A program made the position numbers and the translations under genes. 58,000 nucleotides of DNA from Diphasiastrum complanatum (taxonomy: Eukaryota > Streptophyta > Lycopodiopsida > Lycopodiales > Lycopodiaceae), in the NCBI GenBank assembly GCA_029204225.1, contig CM055111.1, positions 28,606,340 through 28,664,339 on the forward strand. Reading direction: 5' to 3'. The notes below the pieces were generated by a model. The model was not told where the DNA came from. It saw nothing but the letters and a program-made list of their open reading frames with translations, and made no database searches. Of this stretch, positions 48,430 through 58,000 are shown one piece after another (positions within the stretch are counted from its first letter, which is position 1; each line of letters begins with the position of its first letter).

Positions 48430-49170
48430 GCCATTTGCAGACCCAATATCGGATCAGCGTGTGCGTAGAAAGTTAGCAGCTACATAATGTAGGTCAGCTG
48501 TGCCGAACCGATATTTGACAAAACAGTTGGAAACTAGGCGATAGCAGATGAGCGCGCGGGAGTCTGGAACATGAATATCACAATTGAGTCGGGCGCGCCG
48601 AACCAATATTGCATGCTATAAAAAAAATTGGCAACTTTTGAAAGACATCTCGGACTAAGATGACTACAATGCCATTAGAAAGCTCTCAACGAGAGCTTTT
48701 CAACGACATCCAACATGACCCAGTTTCGAACTACGGTTAAAGAGATATTCTCAGTCAAAGTTTTGGGTGGTCAACAATCAACAGTCAGCCTAATATCGGA
48801 TTAGTGCATGGTCAATCGTTGACTGTTGATCGCCCAAATTGACAGAGAATATCGCTTTAACCGTAGCTCAAGACTGGGTCATGTTGGGTGTCATTGAAAA
48901 GCTCTCGGCGAGGAGTTTCTAATGGCGCTGTAGTCATTTCAGTCCAAGAGCTATCTTTCAAAAGTTACTGATTTTTTTTTACAGCATGCAATATCGGTTC
49001 GGCACACCCGACCCAATTGTGATATTCTTGTTCCAGACTCCCACGTGCTCATCCGCTATCGCCTAGTTTCCAACTTTTCTGTTTGATATCGATTTGACGC
49101 ATCCAACCTACATTCTGCAGCTGCTGACTTTCTATGCGTGCGCTGATCCAATATTGGGTCTGCAAATGGC
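48430..49170. repeat. 741-bp near-palindrome (inverted repeat, arms about 365 bp)
   Basis: The sequence from 48430 (GCCATTTGCAGACCCAATAT) rightwards and the reverse complement from 49170 leftwards correspond along almost their whole length. Matching blocks include AGTCTGGAACA, GTTGGAAACTAGGCGATAGC, CAACATGACCCAGT and CTACGGTTAAAG. The axis is near 48800, with almost no spacer. Arms differ by scattered substitutions, with estimated identity in the mid-80s per cent by eye. There is no ORF inside. It could be a fold-back or MITE-type transposon, or a hairpin small-RNA locus. Confidence 0.9.
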
Positions 49171-49919
49171 CTCTGGTACTAGAAGAATATTTTAATTTTT
49201 AGAGAGAATATTTTAGATTCTTCCTTCGGCGTGGCTGCCACGTCGCTTCTAATCTACAAAGATTTCAAAGTGTGTGATCAGTTAAAAAATGAAGATCAAT
49301 ATGAGAAAAGTATGAAGACTCAGATTCGATCCAAAAACTTAACACAACGAACAATGGCCTGTGCATTGATCCGCTATCGACTACCGACTTTCATTCTCGG
49401 GTTATCGGTTCAGCGTGCGCCTCCTATACTGCCTCCCTGCTAATCTGTACACATGTGTGTTGATCTGATACTAGGACATCGCATGGCCCGCACCAAACAA
49501 ACTGCTCGCCTTCATCCTGCTGGCCCGCGCGATTAGTCCAAAATATCTCTACGGAAAACTGAGAACAAAGAGAATGAGAGATATACCTAAGAATGACAAG
49601 AAGTTTCTAAACTACAGGGATTAGTTAGCTACAATTTACGACCATTGACGTCATCAACCTCGAGTGTACAAATACGGACAACAAAAGAGTATTCGGGCAG
49701 TAACTATGGTCCAATCACAATCGTTTGCACTGCCCGGCGGGATTTTTGAAAATCACCAAAATTTGGCCGGGAAAGGCAAAAGCAATTTCCATCCGGCAAC
49801 CACTATTACAATTCGTCACAGATGGACACCATTGATTGGGCCACTTTAGCGTTGAAAGCGTGCAAAGTCAAAAAGACATCTTCACAAAGGGCCCATTTTG
49901 AGTTTTAATATCCCCTAAT
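49171..49919. other. Unassigned sequence right of the palindrome
   Basis: No gene is seen. Near 49398 is TTATCGGTTCAGCGTGCGCC, another copy of the word found inside and to the left of the palindrome, suggesting that the repeat unit extends beyond the symmetric part. Confidence 0.4.
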
Positions 49920-50568
49920 GTGAAGAGGAGGCTATGTTCATCAAAGGCAAGTTCAAGGGCAAAGGCAAAGGCAAATGGTCTAAAGGGAAGATCAAGGTGA
50001 GACTTCTTCTTTTGGCAAAAAGAAGGATAAGTCTAAGGTGAAATGCTTTTATTGTGGAATCAAAGGTCATTTTGCTAATGAATGTTTGAAGAAGCAAAGA
50101 GATGAAGGTAGCAAGAAAATCAACTTTACTACTAATGATGAGGATCTAAGTGGTGGTGATTCTCTTTTGATGTGTTCTTCAAGTCTAATATCAAGTGAAG
50201 GTGACAAAGATTCATGGTGCATTGATAGTGGAGCTAGTTCACACATGACTAGTCACAAGGAATTCTTTACTTCTTTGGTCACTTATGATGGAGCCAAGAA
50301 AGCAATTCACATGGCCAATGGTGATGAGTGTGTGATTGAAGATATTGGTTCAATTCCTATTTGTCTTTCTGCTAACATGAAAGCAAGACTTGATGGTGTT
50401 CTATACATTCGTTCACTTTCAAGGAATTTTCTAAGTGTTGGTCAAATGATAGAGAAAGGATACATGGTAAAGTTTGGTGGTAATTTTTGTTTCATTTCGA
50501 AGGAAGAAATCTTGGTTGCTAGGGGCAATAGACAAGGTAGACTTTTCAAGCATGTATGGTTGTCCTAG
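49920..50568 (+). pseudogene. copia gag zinc knuckle and protease fragment
   Basis: The plus strand has a basic gag tail (KGKFKGKGKGKWSKGKIK near 49940-50000). After a frameshift, the frame 50038-50568 gives CFYCGIKGHFANEC, a perfect C-x2-C-x4-H-x4-C knuckle. Then come the protease active site WCIDSGASSHM and the protease core: AIHMANGDECVIEDIGSIPI, LDGVLYIRSLSRNFLSVGQM. It ends with GNRQGRLFKH, where the pre-integrase region would start; the sequence after 50568 is unrelated. Residues are closer to element A than to element 3. Confidence 0.9.
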
Positions 50569-50789
50569 ATTTCTAACAACTATCTTAGACACCTACTATG
50601 ATATTCAACTAAAGTTAATTGAATGATATCCAACCAACTAACAACTATTGAATCAATCTAGATGATAAAAACTGATCTTGAATATTATCTAATCATTCCT
50701 TCTTTCATTTGGAGAGGCAAAAAATTTCTAAGATAAGGATTATTGCTTGTTTGTATCTTGATATAACTTTAATAATGAAAGGTTCAACT
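50569..50789. other. Short unassigned spacer between copia relics
   Basis: About 220 bp without recognised content, separating a protease fragment and a gag fragment of different copia copies. Confidence 0.4.
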
Positions 50790-51330
50790 TTGGAGATATG
50801 ATTGATCAACAAGTTCAACAGTGATGACTTCCACATGTGGAAGTTCAAGATGAGGATGATTCTGATTGAGAAGGGAATATGAAAATATGCTAATGGCACA
50901 ATAAACAATTGGGAAGTGAAAGATGGCAAAGCCTTGGTTGTCATATCCATGAATTTTAAAGATTCACAAATAGCATATGTGGCTAATTGTTCCACAACAA
51001 AAAAATCTTAGAATATTCTAACTGGCTTATATGAAACCACATATGTCACTACTCATCTCTTTTTGAGAATTAAATTTTTAGCTCAAAAAATACGTGAAGG
51101 TACTTCAGTAAGTGATTATCTCAATGGTTTCAGGCAGTTGTTAAATTAGCTAGCTACCATTGATGCTACAATATTAGATGAAGATGCCATTATGACACTT
51201 CTACCCAATCTTCTTCTTTCTTATGAGAACTTAGTGTTTCTTCTAAGCAGCACTCTTGAGCTATCACTCCAAAAGGTGACAACAAGCTTGTTGCAGGACT
51301 AACTAAGAAGAAGAGTTTGTCTTCTTTGTA
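50790..51330 (+). pseudogene. copia gag fragment with several stops
   Basis: One plus-strand register reads KFNSDDFHMWKFKMRMILIE, then NWEVKDGKALVVISMNFKDS, QIAYVANCSTTKKS, LYETTYVTTHLFLRIKFLAQ, REGTSVSDYLNGFRQLLN and LLPNLLLSYENLVFLL. This is the complete order of UBN2-type copia gag blocks. In-frame stops occur near 50806, 50878, 51009 and 51147. It was missed as an open frame because of these stops. The family differs from element A. Confidence 0.85.
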
Positions 51331-51423
51331 TAGAAAGACACTTTTCTAACTTTTAAATAAACAACAGTCCAAGAAAAAGAAGAATTCAAGAGTCAAGAAG
51401 ACAAATATTGAGTAGACTGATGT

Positions 51424-52447
51424 GAACCAGCATCAACAACACGAACAATCTCATTGAACAAGGATTTAAACCAAGCACTCTTGATTGCAACGTTTATTCA
51501 AAGTCAGTGCAACAATCCTTCATTATCACCACCTTGTATGTTGATGATATGTTGCTCTTCAGCAACAATGCCAAAATATGGTCAAGGATTCAAAACAGAT
51601 GCTATTCTTAGGATTTGACATGACTGATCTGGGCGAATCTCACTTCTGTCTTGGAATTTAAATCCACAGAGATAGAGCAAATCGACTGATTTACATCACT
51701 CAACAAAGGTATCTTCATAATGTTCTTAACAAATACAATTTGATGAATTGTAAAGTAGCTCACTCACCAATGGATCCAGGCCTGCATTTGTCAAAGGACC
51801 AATGTCCCCAAACAAAGCAGGAAGAAGAGCAGATGAGAGAATACCCGTATCGATCGATACTCGGATCTCTCATGTACGCAATGGTCTATACAAGGCCAGA
51901 TATCTCTTTTGCTGTCAGCTCACTCAGCCAATACATGGCTAATCCTGAAATTACCCATTGGAAGGCTCTTATTTGAGTCATGAGATATATTCGAGCTACC
52001 ATGGACCAGTGCATCTGCTATGGAGATGCCAGCAATGACAATCTTCATCAGCTCAGTGGATATTCTGATGCAAGTTGGGGAGGAGATGCAGACCATCATA
52101 AGTCCACATCTGGATTTACATTCTTCTTCAATGGCAGTCCTATTTCGCGGAACAGTCGTAAGCAAACCTCTATCACACTTTCTTCTACTGAAGCAGAATA
52201 TATTGTTGCTTCTCAATCTATTAAGGAAGCGTTTTGGTTGAGAAATTTGCTATCAGACATCAATCTGTATCAGTACAGCCCTACAATTTTGTTTTGTGCC
52301 TTATCGACCAACCCTATATTTCATTCTAGGAGTAAGCACATTGAGATAAGATATCACTACATCAGGGGCAAGGTTCTCAACAGAGAGGTGAGCTTAACGT
52401 ACTGCAGAACGCAGGACATGGTTGCAGGCATTTTACGAAAGCACTGA
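51424..52447 (+). pseudogene. copia element 4 RT palm end and RNase H
   Basis: Near 51455-51560 one frame reads CNVYSKS and TLYVDDMLLFSNN (YVDD box). Then, across shifts, come GFDMTDLGESHFCLGI, LMNCKVAHSPMDPG, SILGSLMYAMVYTRPDISFA and HWKALI with TGA at 51974-51976. The frame 51980-52447 has SGYSDASWGGDADHHKSTSG, SITLSSTEAEYIVASQSIKE and RSKHIEIRYHYIRGKV, the complete RNase H. A polypurine tract and LTR follow directly. Upstream RT, integrase and protease are missing. Confidence 0.92.
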
Positions 52448-52512
52448 GTGTTAATGCACACAACAGATTTTGTGCATTGCTAAGTCTGAAGGTCAAGGCA
52501 TTCACGGATCCA

Positions 52513-52525
52513 GATTAAGAGGGGG
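52513..52525 (+). other. Polypurine tract of copia element 4
   Basis: ATTAAGAGGGGG lies immediately before the TGTTGG start of the LTR, as required for plus-strand priming. Confidence 0.85.
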
Positions 52526-53444
52526 TGTTGGATTTACTCCTCCTACTCTCCTAAATCCCAATTTTAATCTGCCTCCATTCATGCTGCATATTTTTCTAAA
52601 TTTGTCACGCAGTCTGCATTTTTTACACGCAAATTCGCACAGACGAAGAAAAGGCAAATGAATTGCGACAGTGTGTTCTTACATTAATCATGGTGACAGG
52701 TGAAAAGGGGACACTACCTTACTGAATGCCAAAGGTACCCTAACAGATAAGGCACCCTATAAATCTTATCCTAAGGCCATTCGTAAGAGTGACACACTTT
52801 TGCGTCATCACCAACGTTCACTTCAGTACTGGCTGACGTCGCACCCTTTTCACCCTCACTCCATGCAGTTGCGCTAACAGATTGGACAACGATTGCAGCC
52901 ACCCACGATCTCCTACAAATAGCACATCCACTCTGTACTTTCGCATCTGCACACCTGTAATATTATGTATATATATTGCATACCATCTGTGTATTCTATG
53001 ATGATGATGAATTCTGATGAAGCAAGATAAGTCTAGAATAAGTGAAGGAGGTTTCATTCCTCATGACAGACAAAAATAAGCTTTGTAGGGCATGCGGTTT
53101 CATCCGCTACAGTCTTGTGCTCTACCGCATTATTGACTTGTATACTTGATATACTTAATCTGATATAGTTCATTTGTTCTGCGTTTTAGATCTGTCAATA
53201 TTGCTATGCTTATTCTTCATTCTGTTTGATCTTTCTTGTGGCTCTTTCTAGTGATAGATGATTAACTTTTAGTCTTGTCTTTTGCAAATAATTCGCGACT
53301 AATTATCAATCGAGCACAGTCTAGCTCTTCGCGAATCATTTGCGACAGATAATTTGTCTTGCAATTCACGACAAATTATTCATCTAGTGCTTCATCCATT
53401 TAAATGTTCGGCTACGTAATCTAGAATGACTGTAATTTCTATCA
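52526..53444 (+). repeat. 3' LTR of copia element 4
   Basis: Starts TGTTGGATTTACTCC right after the polypurine tract. A TATA box (GTATATATATTGC) is near 52970. The right border is set at about 53444, where similarity to the inverted copy at 54129-55034 stops and a CA dinucleotide is present; this border is inferred. Copies of CGCGAATCATTTGCGAC-like words lie near 53320. Both copies contain a chance 79-codon frame differing at only three residues, so the two LTRs are very similar. Confidence 0.85.
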
Positions 53445-53772
53445 CTAAAGTTCTGTTCATTTTGATAGGCGTAGTCATGCTTAGGGAGAGAGTCATTTAA
53501 CTATTCCGCTGCGCACGAACATTTTATGTTCGAGTTCATTTCTCGTTCGTGTTCGTCATTTATTCTTTCTCCCTCTCTCCCAGCAGTAGTTCCACAATGC
53601 AACAAGCAGATTGAGCTACCATAACTTTTCTCTATTGAAGTGATACTTCACTTCAATTTACTTAGTGTGTGCATGAGAAACTAAGTTTCTAGCCAACTAA
53701 ATACCACCTTGGCTACCACAATGGATAACTATACCACCATCCTGTTAAATACTAATTTCATGAAGCACTTGC
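53445..53772. other. Spacer between inverted LTRs, left part
   Basis: About 330 bp without recognised content apart from TTCGTGTTCGT-like words. It lies between the plus-strand LTR and the minus-strand integrase fragment. Confidence 0.4.
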
Positions 53773-54144
53773 TCAGCCAGCTGCCTCTTGAATAGCAATA
53801 CTAAGAACCCACTTAGCAGATTCGACCAGAGTTTGGTTGTTCCTCTCAGCTAAGCTATTAGACTGAGGACTGTAAGGAGTGATGAATTGCTGCTCAATGC
53901 CTTGGCTTTGGCAGTACTCCTTGAACTCGACAGAGATATATTCTCCATCGTTATCTGACCTTAGGGTTTTGATCGTCCTTCCAGTCTCCTTTTCTGCACG
54001 CTCCTTGAAGATTCTGAAGCAGTTGAAGGCTTCTGATTTTTTCTTTATGAAGTACACCATCGTTCTTCTCGAGAATTTGTCAATAAAGGTTATAAAATAC
54101 TTGGCTTCCTTCAGCGAAGGATTTTTCATAGAAATCACAATCAT
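53773..54144 (-). pseudogene. copia integrase core fragment
   Basis: The minus strand reads AKYFITFIDKFSRRTMVYF, KSEAFNCFRIFKERAEKETG, TLRSDNDGEYISVEFKEYC, ITPYSPQSNSLAERNNQTLV and ESAKWVLSIA. This covers the second Asp and Glu of the catalytic triad; a G-to-D change is seen in the usual NGGEY. It lies directly downstream of the minus-strand LTR, with no PBS, gag or protease between, so a large deletion has joined LTR and integrase. It ends near 53800. Confidence 0.88.
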
Positions 54145-55034
54145 TCTAGATTATGTAGCCAAACATTTAAATGGATGAAGCGCTAGATGAATAAGTTTTT
54201 GCGAATTGCAAGACAAATTATTTGTCGCCAATGATTCGCGAAGAGCTAGACTATGCTCGACTGATAATTAGTCACGAATTATTCACGAAAGACAAGACTA
54301 AAAGTTAATCGTCTATTACCAGAAAGAGTAACAAGAAAGATCAGACAGAATGAAGAATAAGCATAGCAATATTGATAGATCTAAAATGCAGAACAAATGA
54401 ATTGTATCAGATTAAGTATGTCAAGTATACAAGTCAATAATGCGGTAGAGCACAAGACTGTAGCGGACGAAACCGCGTGCCCTACACTGTTTGTAATGAG
54501 GAATGAAACCTCCTTCACTTATTCTAGACTTATCTTGCTTCATCAGAATTCATCATCATCATAGAATACGTAGATGGTATCCAATATATATACATAATAT
54601 TACAGGTGTGCAGATGCGAAAGTACAGAGTGGATGTGCTGTCTGTAGGAGATCGTGGGTGGTTGCAATCGTTGTCCAATCTGTTAGCGCAACTGCATGGG
54701 GTGAGGGTGAAAAGGGTGCGACGTCAGCCAGTACTGAAGTGAACGTTGGTGATGACACAAAAGTGCGTCACTCTTACGAATGGCCTTAGGATAAGATTTA
54801 CAAGGTGCCTTATCTGTTAGGGCACCTTTGGCATTCAGTAAGGTAGTGTCTCCTTTTCGCCTATCACCATGACCTGTGTAAAAACACAGTGTCGCGATTC
54901 ATTCGCCTTTTCTTCGTCTGTGCGAATTTGCGTGTAAAAAATGCAGACTACGTGACAACGTTAGAAAAATATGCAGCATGAATGGAGGCAGATTAAAATT
55001 GGGATTTAGGAGAGTAGGAGGAGTAAATCCAACA
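54129..55034 (-). repeat. Inverted copy of the element 4 LTR
   Basis: Reads TGTTGGATTTACTCC on the minus strand starting at 55034 and follows the plus-strand LTR 52526-53444 closely to about 54129. The two copies form an inverted repeat of about 0.9 kb arms with a spacer of about 0.7 kb. On its outer side (55035) sequence of another copia pol begins abruptly. Confidence 0.88.
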
Positions 55035-55039
55035 CTACT

Positions 55040-55135
55040 AAGCATGTGGCCAACATACTTACCAAACACTTGTCTAAAGATAAGTTTGAATTTCTTAGAG
55101 GGAAATTTGGTGTGGTCAATGTAAATTTCACTTGA
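55040..55135 (+). pseudogene. copia RNase H tail of another copy
   Basis: A 31-codon plus-strand piece reading KHVANILTKHLSKDKFEFLR then GKFGVVNVNFT and a TGA at 55133-55135. This is the standard last segment of copia pol (ADIFTK-like motif followed by LR-x-x-x-GV). The LTR at 54129-55034 sits immediately upstream, so that LTR inserted into, or recombined with, this pol. Confidence 0.8.
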
Positions 55136-56438
55136 AGGGAAAGTGTAGAAAATTAAAGTTGTCATTTACTTAGGTTATTACACAACCAACCTAGAGGTTT
55201 GTCCTAGGCTCCCATCTAGTCACCTTGTCTAGTTGTAAGCCAAGTTGAGGCCTACGTGCCATTACATGTAGTTCATAGTTTAGAGACACATGGGTAACCC
55301 TTGCAAGATGGGCACTCTTTTGTATGTGTACTTTTTGCTTTGTATGCTTTTTCAAAAATTTCCTTGTTAGTGTGTATTTGTGATTGCTTGACACTTTACC
55401 ATATCTAGCCACTTTGTATTTCTTGCCCTATCACTCACAAAATCCTGAATTTCCTTATAGAAATGTCCTTAGGTTATTGGAGATTTTGGCACTCCTTCAA
55501 AAGCCTTTGGAATGTTCTAGTGAGTTTCATGCAAAGGTGTTTTGATACTTAGGAGTCCTTTCTCCTACAAAGCAAACTTTCAAACATAAAGACCAAAGGT
55601 AGAGTAGATTGAGTAAAGGTTTTTACTATAACTATTGAGGTGCAGGTTCTACCACACTTGTTGTGTCATTGACAACTTGGAGCTTTGAAAGTTCCTTGTT
55701 TAGCCTTGGCCAACTACTTAATGTGTATGTATATTTGTACACAAACTATCATAGTTTCTTTTTTGGGTTGTAACTAAGGCCTTTGTTAGACCACCTACAT
55801 TTAACTTGATGAGGAAAGCCTCCAAAGAGACAAAATACAACTCAAAGCTAGGGCATGAATCATATGTAACTTAAACCTCTCAATCCTTTCTTGTGAACTT
55901 TATCCCAAGAAACTTGTGCTAGGTACAAGCTAATTATAAGTTTCTAATGGATAAAGGTTTTTGGTGTTTGTAATCAGCTGGAACTTGGGTTGTGACCTTG
56001 CCTGGTTCTAAGCTTTATATGATCATATTCATTACACAACATCCATGTTTAAGAAAATGTGGACATGCCCTTATCTTTTTATCCAGGCCTCTAGTATCTT
56101 CCTTTGCTATAGCCTAAGAAGCAAAAGAATGGAGTCCACCTTAATTGTTCACTAAGGGGAGTGTTCTTGCATATGGCAGGCCCATCTCCAAATCATGGGT
56201 TTGAATACCTTATGACAAGGATTTATAGAGCACAAAATGTAGATTGATTGTATTGGGTCTTCAGCCATATCATCCTTGGTCTTGGCATCCAAAGTTTCTT
56301 TGGTCCCAGGTTCGAGCCTCCCCTTGGAAACCAAGAAGCATATCATCCTTGGTCTTGATCAGGAGATGTTATTGCTTTGAATTGCACAGACTGAAGAGAA
56401 TAACCACAAAATTGGGACTCAAATTTTAAAGTAACAGG
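55136..56438. other. Unassigned sequence before the possible exon
   Basis: The first part may be the 3' LTR of the copia piece ending at 55135, but no border could be identified. No gene is recognised. Confidence 0.35.
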
Positions 56439-56750
56439 TGTCTTATATCAGAGAGTTCACATGATGACTATGTTGCCCATAAGCTGGTCACTGAGAACAT
56501 TTACTCAAGCTTGTGGACATTTACAAAAAGGCCTGCATTCATGCCGAGGGATGACAAGAACTTTCAGATCCAGCAGGTATTGTATTCAAACTATGAAGAG
56601 AATGTTTCTGGTTATATCAAAGATATAATAAGGACAGCACGAGGGAAGTTTCCAGCTGAACATACAGAAGAATTGGGTATAAGTCTCTTGATTTCAGTAG
56701 AAAGTATTGTTACCACTCGTTTGCTTGCTGCAAAGAAAAGAGAAACATAG
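56439..56750 (+). CDS. Possible host exon of unknown function
   Basis: A plus-strand frame open from an AG at 56438 (AACAG|GTGTC) to a TAG at 56748-56750, about 103 codons. It reads as normal protein: SSHDDYVAHKLVTENIYSSL, FTKRPAFMPRDDKNFQIQQ, YSNYEENVSGYIKDIIRTAR and ISLLISVESIVTTRLLAAKK. No family was recognised. A potential 5' splice site (CAG|GTATTG at 56576) falls inside, so the true exon may end there. It could be a terminal exon converging on the GRAS gene or a gene fragment. No start codon is placed with confidence. Confidence 0.35.
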   Translation, partial: CLISESSHDDYVAHKLVTENIYSSLWTFTKRPAFMPRDDKNFQIQQVLYSNYEENVSGYIKDIIRTARGKFPAEHTEELGISLLISVESIVTTRLLAAKKRET

Positions 56751-57118
56751 ACTAGTGTTTCCTTTCTGCTTTTTCTAAATACCAGCAAAAAGTTCATGAA
56801 CTGTTTTGGTTGGAGAAAAACAGCACCATCTACATTGCACTTATCTGCTGAACCAGTATTAAAGAAGAAATGAAGCATTCATGATTCAAGACAACAATTC
56901 AACCAGTTGATGTACACATGACACACTTATCCAAGAAAAGAAAAAAGAAAATATATACACTGTTATTGTGGACAAAAGTATAAACCATCCCTCCTCCGAT
57001 TCGCTCTCCCTGATCTATTTGAAATGCTGTTATTATTGCTCATGTTAGTGTCTTTGTTTCAATCAGTATAAGAAAGGAAGTGAAAAACGAAAGTATAGAT
57101 TATCCTTCAAGGATGGTG
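56751..57118. other. Intergenic region or 3' UTRs of convergent units
   Basis: Between the possible plus-strand exon and the stop of the minus-strand GRAS gene. It probably holds the GRAS 3' UTR. No clear poly(A) signal was pinned down. Confidence 0.4.
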
Positions 57119-58000
57119 TTAGCAATGCCAGGCCGAGACTGTAACAATGGGGTGATCCAGCCAGCCCAGGGAGAGGCATCCTGGCCTTTCCATCAGTGTA
57201 AAATTATCGCAGTAGCTCGGCCTTAGCAGCAGGCGAGCTTGAGTTGTCGCATAGTGGCTCAGTGCAGGTTTGCTCTTAAAGCCTGCTAATTCCATCCATC
57301 TCTTCCAATTCTCATTGCTTTCTCGTCTCTCTTTTCTTTCTGCGCCCTCCACAACCATCATATTCTTAATGTCTTTTGCAAAGAATAGTCTTTCTATTTT
57401 GATCCTCTCTGGGTCTTCCCTGGACATGCTTGTTGTATCCAGGGAATCAAAGATTGCAGCATAGAAGCAGAAGGCATTGAGGAATCTAGTTTGAAGTGAA
57501 GGTGCATTTATGCTGGTGTCATATTCTGCTACTGTGATCACTGCTGGGCTCAACAGCTGCACGAGCTTAAGAGCTCTTTGGAGACGATGACGAGAATCAT
57601 CGAGGAGGTGATGGAGCTGGAACATGAAATTTATTGCCAGGACTTCGTCGGCATCTAGTCTGAGCATGGACGGATCGAGATCCTCCAGTTTAGTATAAAC
57701 TGGGCAGAATTCCAGCTCCAGATTGAGGAGGTTGGCGAACTCGGTGAGGCGTTTGCCTGTGGCTGCCAGAGAGGTGCATGGGTCTTTGCCAAGACTGGGG
57801 CTCGCGATGCCGGTGATCCTGATCTTAGGAGGGATGGCCCCGGCAGGCCGAGTGGCGAAGGCTTGCAGAAGAGCTGCCCATTGCACGCCCTGGACTATCC
57901 CGCAGTCGATGATATGCACCTTCTCTGCTGCCTCCGCAGCCTCTAGAATGGCTTGGTTTGCTGTGAGATGAGCGAATTTGATGTAAGGAACAGCTTCATT
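57119..58000 (-). CDS. GRAS-family transcription regulator, SCL4/SCL7-like (5' partial)
   Basis: About 294 codons on the minus strand, open to the window edge and ending with TAA at 57119-57121; the N-terminus is outside. Near the edge is YIKFAHLTANQAILEAAE (leucine-rich repeat I end), then the VHIID motif as VHIIDCGIVQGVQWA. Next are RITGIASPSLG, DEVLAINFMFQLHHLLDD (leucine repeat II), RFLNAFCFYAAIFDSLD (PFYRE region), and the SAW region with ENWKRWMELAGF, PALSHYATTQARLLL and LDHPIVTVSAWHC. The family regulates plant transcription, usually by protein partnership in the nucleus. CGIVQG and the SPSLG stretch point to the SCL4/SCL7 group. No intron is visible and the frame is intact. GC content is clearly higher than in the surrounding repeats. 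Confidence 0.95.
   Translation of the reverse strand, partial: NEAVPYIKFAHLTANQAILEAAEAAEKVHIIDCGIVQGVQWAALLQAFATRPAGAIPPKIRITGIASPSLGKDPCTSLAATGKRLTEFANLLNLELEFCPVYTKLEDLDPSMLRLDADEVLAINFMFQLHHLLDDSRHRLQRALKLVQLLSPAVITVAEYDTSINAPSLQTRFLNAFCFYAAIFDSLDTTSMSREDPERIKIERLFFAKDIKNMMVVEGAERKERRESNENWKRWMELAGFKSKPALSHYATTQARLLLRPSYCDNFTLMERPGCLSLGWLDHPIVTVSAWHC

Noticed and set aside
52818-53057. 79-codon frame with a near-identical partner at 54503-54742
   Set aside because: Conservation comes from the inverted LTR pair, not from protein selection; it is antisense to the LTR and has no family motif.

Overview
The window is nuclear DNA from a land plant with a large, repeat-rich genome. One host gene is recognisable: a GRAS-family transcription regulator of the SCL4/SCL7 type at the extreme right end, cut by the window edge. 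Nearly everything else is decayed transposable-element DNA, mainly Ty1/copia LTR retrotransposons plus one LINE, with very long GA/CT microsatellites. The species cannot be named from sequence alone. A seed-free vascular plant such as a fern would fit the dense old copia DNA and long GA tracts, but this is a guess.

Layout. 1-4152: plus-strand LINE (end of ORF1, endonuclease, reverse transcriptase, zinc-finger tail) with nonsense mutations and frameshifts. 4561-5990: minus-strand copia fragment broken by an insertion that holds a piece of the same LINE and a 236-bp GA tract. 6183-6565: diverged tandem repeats. 7187-11822: minus-strand copia element A with gag, protease, integrase, part of RT and a 5' LTR. 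11823-13893: related copia element 2 with a large internal deletion and its own LTR. 13930-14515: another copia gag relic. 15488-15734: a 247-bp MITE-like element with a TA duplication. 16257-16527: a strong hairpin and a local duplication. 17699-21360: copia element 3, where one LTR lies between two internal regions in the same orientation. 25735-27135: copia fragment. 30100-31510: a diverged direct duplication in otherwise unassigned DNA. 35450-37226: copia gag relic with a clean 238-bp insertion, followed by a plus-strand LTR and primer-binding site. 38712-43605: three microsatellite loci. 43657-44046: gag zinc-knuckle relic. About 45100-47841: copia element 5. 48430-49170: a 741-bp near-palindrome. 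49920-55135: three or more copia relics, including two LTR copies in inverted orientation. About 56439-58000: a possible small exon and the GRAS gene, converging.

The window shows how copia and LINE sequences nest, delete internally and rearrange; there is no operon-like cooperation between genes. No complete autonomous element is present. Transcription here would mostly start from LTRs. The one conserved cellular function is the GRAS regulator. I found no convincing new biological system. The observations most worth following are the 741-bp palindrome, the 37-nt-arm hairpin, the 238-bp insertion with an 8-bp duplication, and the CACACGTGTG palindromes shared by one LTR family.
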